Positions 5,768-6,420 of a stretch of 6,420 nucleotides of DNA are shown piece after piece (positions within the stretch are counted from its first letter, which is position 1; each line of letters begins with the position of its first letter). Source of the stretch: Actinomycetes bacterium (GTDB lineage Bacteria; Actinomycetota; Acidimicrobiia; Acidimicrobiales; RAAP-2); contig JAJYMD010000376.1 in NCBI GenBank assembly GCA_021787255.1, positions 1 to 6,420 on the forward strand. The letters are read 5' to 3'. The notes under the pieces were generated by a model. It had not been told where the DNA came from and did not search any database. It saw only the letters and a program-made list of their open reading frames with translations. A program made the translations under genes and the position numbers.

Positions 5768-5811
5768 CGAACTTCCATTGACCGGCGTCCCGGAGCGCAA
5801 GGTCCGTTCGG

Positions 5812-5825
5812 CGACCTCCCGGTCG
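5812..5825 (-). terminator. Small hairpin just after fliA (possible weak terminator)
   Basis: The transcript would fold CGACC-GGGA-GGTCG, a 5-bp GC-rich stem with a 4-nt loop, starting 8 nt after the fliA stop codon. No U-run follows, so it lacks the usual mark of intrinsic termination. It could attenuate read-through or protect the 3' end, or be chance in GC-rich DNA. Confidence 0.2.
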
Positions 5826-5833
5826 AAAGCCGA

Positions 5834-6420
5834 TCAGCCGGCACCCGCGCCCAGCATCCCCACGGAGCGCAAGTAGACGCGGAGCCGCTTCAGCGCTGCG
5901 GTGCGGATCTGGCACACGCGCGACTCGGTGACGCCGAGCCGCTGACCGATCTCTGCGAGCGTCAGCCCTTCTCCGAAGCTCATCATGACGACGCCGCGCT
6001 CGCGCTCGGGTAGGCGGGCGATCGCCCGGTTGACCGCCTGGCGCTCTTCTTCGACGAGGTAGGCGCTCAAGGGCTCCTGGGCGACCTGCACCTCGAACGC
6101 GGGCTCGTGCTCGGGCGCTGTCTCGTAGTCCAGCGACGTCAGCCTCGCCGAGGCGACATGACCCTTCCAGCCACGTAGCGCCGGCAGTGAGATCCCCAAG
6201 GCGGCAGCTTCCTCTGCTTCCGTCGGCTGCCGGCCGTGCGCCGCCGTCAGCTCCGCCCGCGCGCATTCGAGATCCCGAGCCTTGCTCCTCACGCTGCGAG
6301 GTGCCCAGTCGTTGGCCCGGATGCCGTCGTAGATGGCCCCGCGGATGCGATAGGAGGCGAACGTCGAGAACTGCACACCCCTGGCGGGGTCGTAGCGGTC
6401 GACGGCGTCGATGAGCCCTT
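5834..6420 (-). CDS. fliA: RNA polymerase sigma-28 factor FliA (3' part, start outside window)
   Basis: Encodes the C-terminal 194 residues of a FliA/WhiG-type sigma factor, which recruits RNA polymerase to late flagellar promoters. The frame is open through the right edge of the window, so the start and about 50-65 N-terminal residues are missing. Visible residues 1-45 are the end of region 2, with DAVDRYDPARG, FSTFASYRIRGAI and DWAPRSVR; the region recognises and melts the -10 element. Residues about 45-97 match region 3, including QPTEAEEAAALGIS and ending at SLDYE. Residues about 123-187 are region 4, with LPERERGVV followed by a helix-turn-helix LTLAEIGQRLGVTESRVCQI (152-171) that contacts the -35 element. 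A GTG inside the frame (6376) would remove part of region 2, so it is not a credible start. WhiG-like sporulation sigma factors are close relatives, but the flagellar neighbours favour FliA. No FlgM anti-sigma gene is visible here. Confidence 0.95.
   Translation of the reverse strand, partial: GLIDAVDRYDPARGVQFSTFASYRIRGAIYDGIRANDWAPRSVRSKARDLECARAELTAAHGRQPTEAEEAAALGISLPALRGWKGHVASARLTSLDYETAPEHEPAFEVQVAQEPLSAYLVEEERQAVNRAIARLPERERGVVMMSFGEGLTLAEIGQRLGVTESRVCQIRTAALKRLRVYLRSVGMLGAGAG

Larger units (their letters stand above)
5685..5797 (-). repeat. Imperfect direct repeat pair upstream of flbD
   Basis: Copy 1 (5797-5774) and copy 2 (5709-5685) both read CGCTCC, then a short variable stretch, then GGAC(G/A)CCGGTCAA, then GGA. 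The 13-nt core (5790-5778 and 5700-5688) matches at 12 of 13 positions, with copies exactly 90 nt apart. The flanking CGCTCC and GGA match with indels of 2 and 1 nt. The repeats lie on either side of the candidate promoter at 5767-5740. They may be a protein-binding pair, a remnant duplication, or chance. Confidence 0.4.
5533..5833. other. Intergenic region between fliA and flbD, 301 nt, no recognised gene
   Basis: No reading frame on either strand gives a protein I recognise. The frames that cross it mix AT-ending and GC-ending codons, unlike the strongly GC3-biased flanking genes. On the minus strand it contains, in order, a hairpin after fliA, copy 1 of an imperfect direct repeat, a candidate sigma-28 promoter, a hairpin (GCGTCC/GGACGC), copy 2 of the repeat, and a short ORF starting at 5669 that ends in a TTGA overlap with flbD. 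By contrast, the flbD-fliL genes are packed with 4-nt overlaps, so 300 unassigned bases here suggest a regulatory leader or an unrecognised small gene. I compared it by eye with the c-di-GMP riboswitch consensus and saw no match. Confidence 0.6.

Noticed and set aside
5689..5783. TTGACC motifs on the plus strand inside the direct repeats as sigma-70 -35 boxes
   Set aside because: No -10-like sequence lies about 17 nt downstream of either copy, and no plus-strand gene follows.
5742..5876. Plus-strand peptide reading IGKIEARLNELPLTGVPERK and onward, which looks protein-like
   Set aside because: The frame has a stop (TGA 5730-5732) just upstream, no ATG or GTG before most of the peptide, and runs into the 3' end of fliA.

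Overview
The window is a high-GC stretch (roughly two thirds G+C, strongly GC-biased third codon positions, GTG and TTG starts alongside ATG) that carries part of a flagellar gene cluster. Every confident gene lies on the minus strand, so transcription runs from right to left. Base composition, compact 4-nt gene overlaps, AGGAGG-type ribosome sites and the family set suggest a motile high-GC bacterium, most likely an actinobacterium. That assignment is an inference from style and not from a taxonomic marker.

Reading in the direction of transcription: (1) 6420-5834 is the 3' part of fliA, the flagellar sigma-28 factor, whose start lies outside the window. (2) 5833-5533 is a 301-nt gap with no recognised gene. 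It holds a hairpin after fliA, an imperfect direct repeat with cores exactly 90 nt apart, a candidate sigma-28 promoter and a possible 46-codon ORF whose stop overlaps the next start. (3) 5532-3064 is a tight motor module, flbD-motA-motB-fliL, in which every junction is a 4-nt stop/start overlap. (4) 3063-2937 is a 127-nt gap that holds a second candidate sigma-28 promoter, placed so that its transcript could start at or near the GTG of the next gene. (5) 2936-70 is a hook-filament junction module, flgN-flgK-flgL: the export chaperone followed by its two expected substrates. (6) 69-1 is the unassigned region after flgL.

The genes form one coherent late-flagellar programme. FliA would direct RNA polymerase to late promoters. 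MotA/MotB form the torque-generating stator, FliL supports stator function, and FlbD is a small protein linked to motor power in Bacillus (where it is called SwrD). FlgN escorts FlgK and FlgL to the export gate, and these two build the hook-filament junction before flagellin is added. The only two candidate sigma-28 promoters that fall in intergenic gaps precede the motor module and the junction module, and both have the same -35/-10 geometry, which fits direct control by the adjacent fliA.

No mobile element, CRISPR array, tRNA or rRNA was seen. Nothing here requires a new type of system. The points most worth a second look are the two promoters (one possibly leaderless), the unexplained 301-nt gap with its repeat and small ORF, and the direct join of the stator module to flgNKL without fliM.
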